From positions 6,820,001 through 6,884,000 of the forward strand of contig NZ_CP128360.1 of assembly GCF_030345095.1 (NCBI RefSeq): 64,000 nt of DNA, written 5' to 3'. A program made the translations under genes and the position numbers. Every line of letters starts with the position of its first letter. Position 1 is the first letter of the stretch. Under the pieces are notes generated by a model. It ran no database searches. It was not told where the DNA came from and worked only from the letters and a program-made list of their open reading frames with translations. Of the stretch, positions 63,102 through 64,000 are shown one piece after another. The DNA is from Solwaraspora sp. WMMA2056 (lineage in GTDB: Bacteria; Actinomycetota; Actinomycetes; Mycobacteriales; Micromonosporaceae).

Positions 63102-64000
63102 CAGAAGTAGCCCTCCCGCTTGCGGTCCTCCATGGCGGCCTCGCTGACCCGGTCGTCGCCACGGGTCGCCCCGCGCTCGGTGATCCGGGTGGCGGCGACC
63201 TCGTCGATCACCTTGTCGACGGTGTCCGCCGGGGAGCGCACCGCCGCCGTGCAGGAGGCGTCACCCACCGTACGGTAGCGGACCTGTTCGATGAACGGGG
63301 TCTCGCCGGAGCGGGGCTGGATGAACTCGTTGACGGCGTACAGCATGCCGTCGCGTTCGATCACCTCGCGCTCGTGGGCGAAGTAGATCGACGGCAGCTC
63401 GATCTGCTCGCGGGCGATGTAGTGCCAGACGTCCAGCTCGGTCCAGTTCGACAGCGGGAAGACCCGGATCGACTCGCCCGGGTGGTGCCGGCCGTTGTAC
63501 AGCGACCACAGCTCCGGCCGCTGGTTCTTCGGGTCCCACTGGCCGAACTCGTCGCGGAACGAGAAGACCCGCTCCTTGGCCCGCGCCTTCTCCTCGTCGC
63601 GGCGGGCCCCGCCGAACAGGGCGTCGAACCGGTACTTCTCGACCGCCGCCAGCAGCACCGGCGTCTGGATGCGGTTACGCATCCCGTCGGGCGACTCGCG
63701 GACCAGGCCGGACTCGAGCGCCTCCGGCACGCTGGCCACGAGCAGCTGCAGGCCGAGCTCGTCGACCCGGCGGTCCCGGTAGTCGAGCACCTCGGCGAAG
63801 TTGTGCCCGGTGTCGACGTGCATCACCGGGAACGGGATCCGGGCCGGAGCGAACGCCTTCTGCGCCAGGCGCAGCATCACGATCGAATCCTTGCCGCCGG
63901 AGAAGAGCAGCACCGGGCGCTCCAGTTCGGCGACGACCTCGCGCATGACGAAGATGCTCTCCGACTCCAGCGCGTCGAGGTGGGAGACACGGTACGCGGC
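63101..64000 (-). CDS. cysD: Sulfate adenylyltransferase subunit 2 (runs off the right edge)
   Basis: 300 codons, still open at 64000. The N-terminal family phrase YRVSHLDALESESIFVMREV is present just inside the edge, so only the first few residues are missing. PP-loop VLLFSGGKDSIVMLRLAQKA and FDALFGGARRDEEKARAKER bind ATP; the C-terminus GYF is typical. It makes APS from sulfate and ATP together with CysN. Confidence 0.95.
   Translation of the reverse strand, partial: AAYRVSHLDALESESIFVMREVVAELERPVLLFSGGKDSIVMLRLAQKAFAPARIPFPVMHVDTGHNFAEVLDYRDRRVDELGLQLLVASVPEALESGLVRESPDGMRNRIQTPVLLAAVEKYRFDALFGGARRDEEKARAKERVFSFRDEFGQWDPKNQRPELWSLYNGRHHPGESIRVFPLSNWTELDVWHYIAREQIELPSIYFAHEREVIERDGMLYAVNEFIQPRSGETPFIEQVRYRTVGDASCTAAVRSPADTVDKVIDEVAATRITERGATRGDDRVSEAAMEDRKREGYF

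Overview
The window is very GC-rich, uses actinobacterial codon habits (GTG and TTG starts, third-position G/C) and has an actinomycete gene repertoire: a MalE/F/G system without its own ATPase, a GPP34-family protein, IS701 elements and a KorSA-like GntR regulator. I infer an actinomycete of the Micromonosporaceae type (Micromonospora or relatives). Genus is not provable from the sequence alone. No rRNA, tRNA or CRISPR array was seen.

Layout. 1-1.9 kb: a divergent epimerase/marR pair with a perfect palindromic operator, then an HD-domain/coaD pair. 2.2-9.8 kb: accessory genes, namely an XRE-ImmA/IrrE regulator facing a hicAB toxin-antitoxin pair, a SUKH immunity-type protein, a large unrecognised protein and a stand-alone Clp-N protein. 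Two copies of a 63-bp covarying hairpin repeat lie here, with a decayed second copy of the XRE-ImmA 3' end. 9.9-14.2 kb: an IS3 element and several broken genes. 14.3-26.9 kb: a metal-binding lipoprotein gene split by an ISAs1 element that itself contains a group II intron; then a membrane/pentapeptide-repeat gene apparently split by three tandem IS701 elements joined through CTAG, followed by an orphan NRPS A-PCP fragment and an MFS exporter. 27-29.5 kb: a coupled operon (DivIVA-like, zinc-ribbon membrane protein, zinc-finger protein, GPP34) facing a GntR regulator. 29.6-39.3 kb: three copies of one promoter-plus-HTH module with different downstream genes (HTH-TPR regulator with a 2H phosphoesterase or an aminoglycoside-phosphotransferase-like kinase). 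39.4-46.8 kb: low-GC secreted-protein genes, a fourth CTAG-flanked IS701 element, a secreted serine protease with an internal stop, and a PadR/membrane pair.

From 46.8 kb to the right edge the window is orderly chromosome: a maltodextrin locus (GH13 enzyme, malG, malF, malE, divergent lacI-type regulator, GH13 alpha-glucosidase), yihY, a 2H phosphoesterase, trpS, galE-galK, a small membrane protein, and cysN-cysD running off the edge.

The first GH13 gene marks the border of the island. Its 3' end recurs inside the island as a 951-bp near-identical duplicate at 42.8 kb and as a decayed internally deleted relic at 35.1 kb, each starting exactly at the stop codon. This suggests repeated rearrangement or accretion at this gene end. 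The least explained parts are the recurrent HTH-TPR cassettes, the 63-bp hairpins, and the 39.8-41.2 kb secreted-protein cluster.
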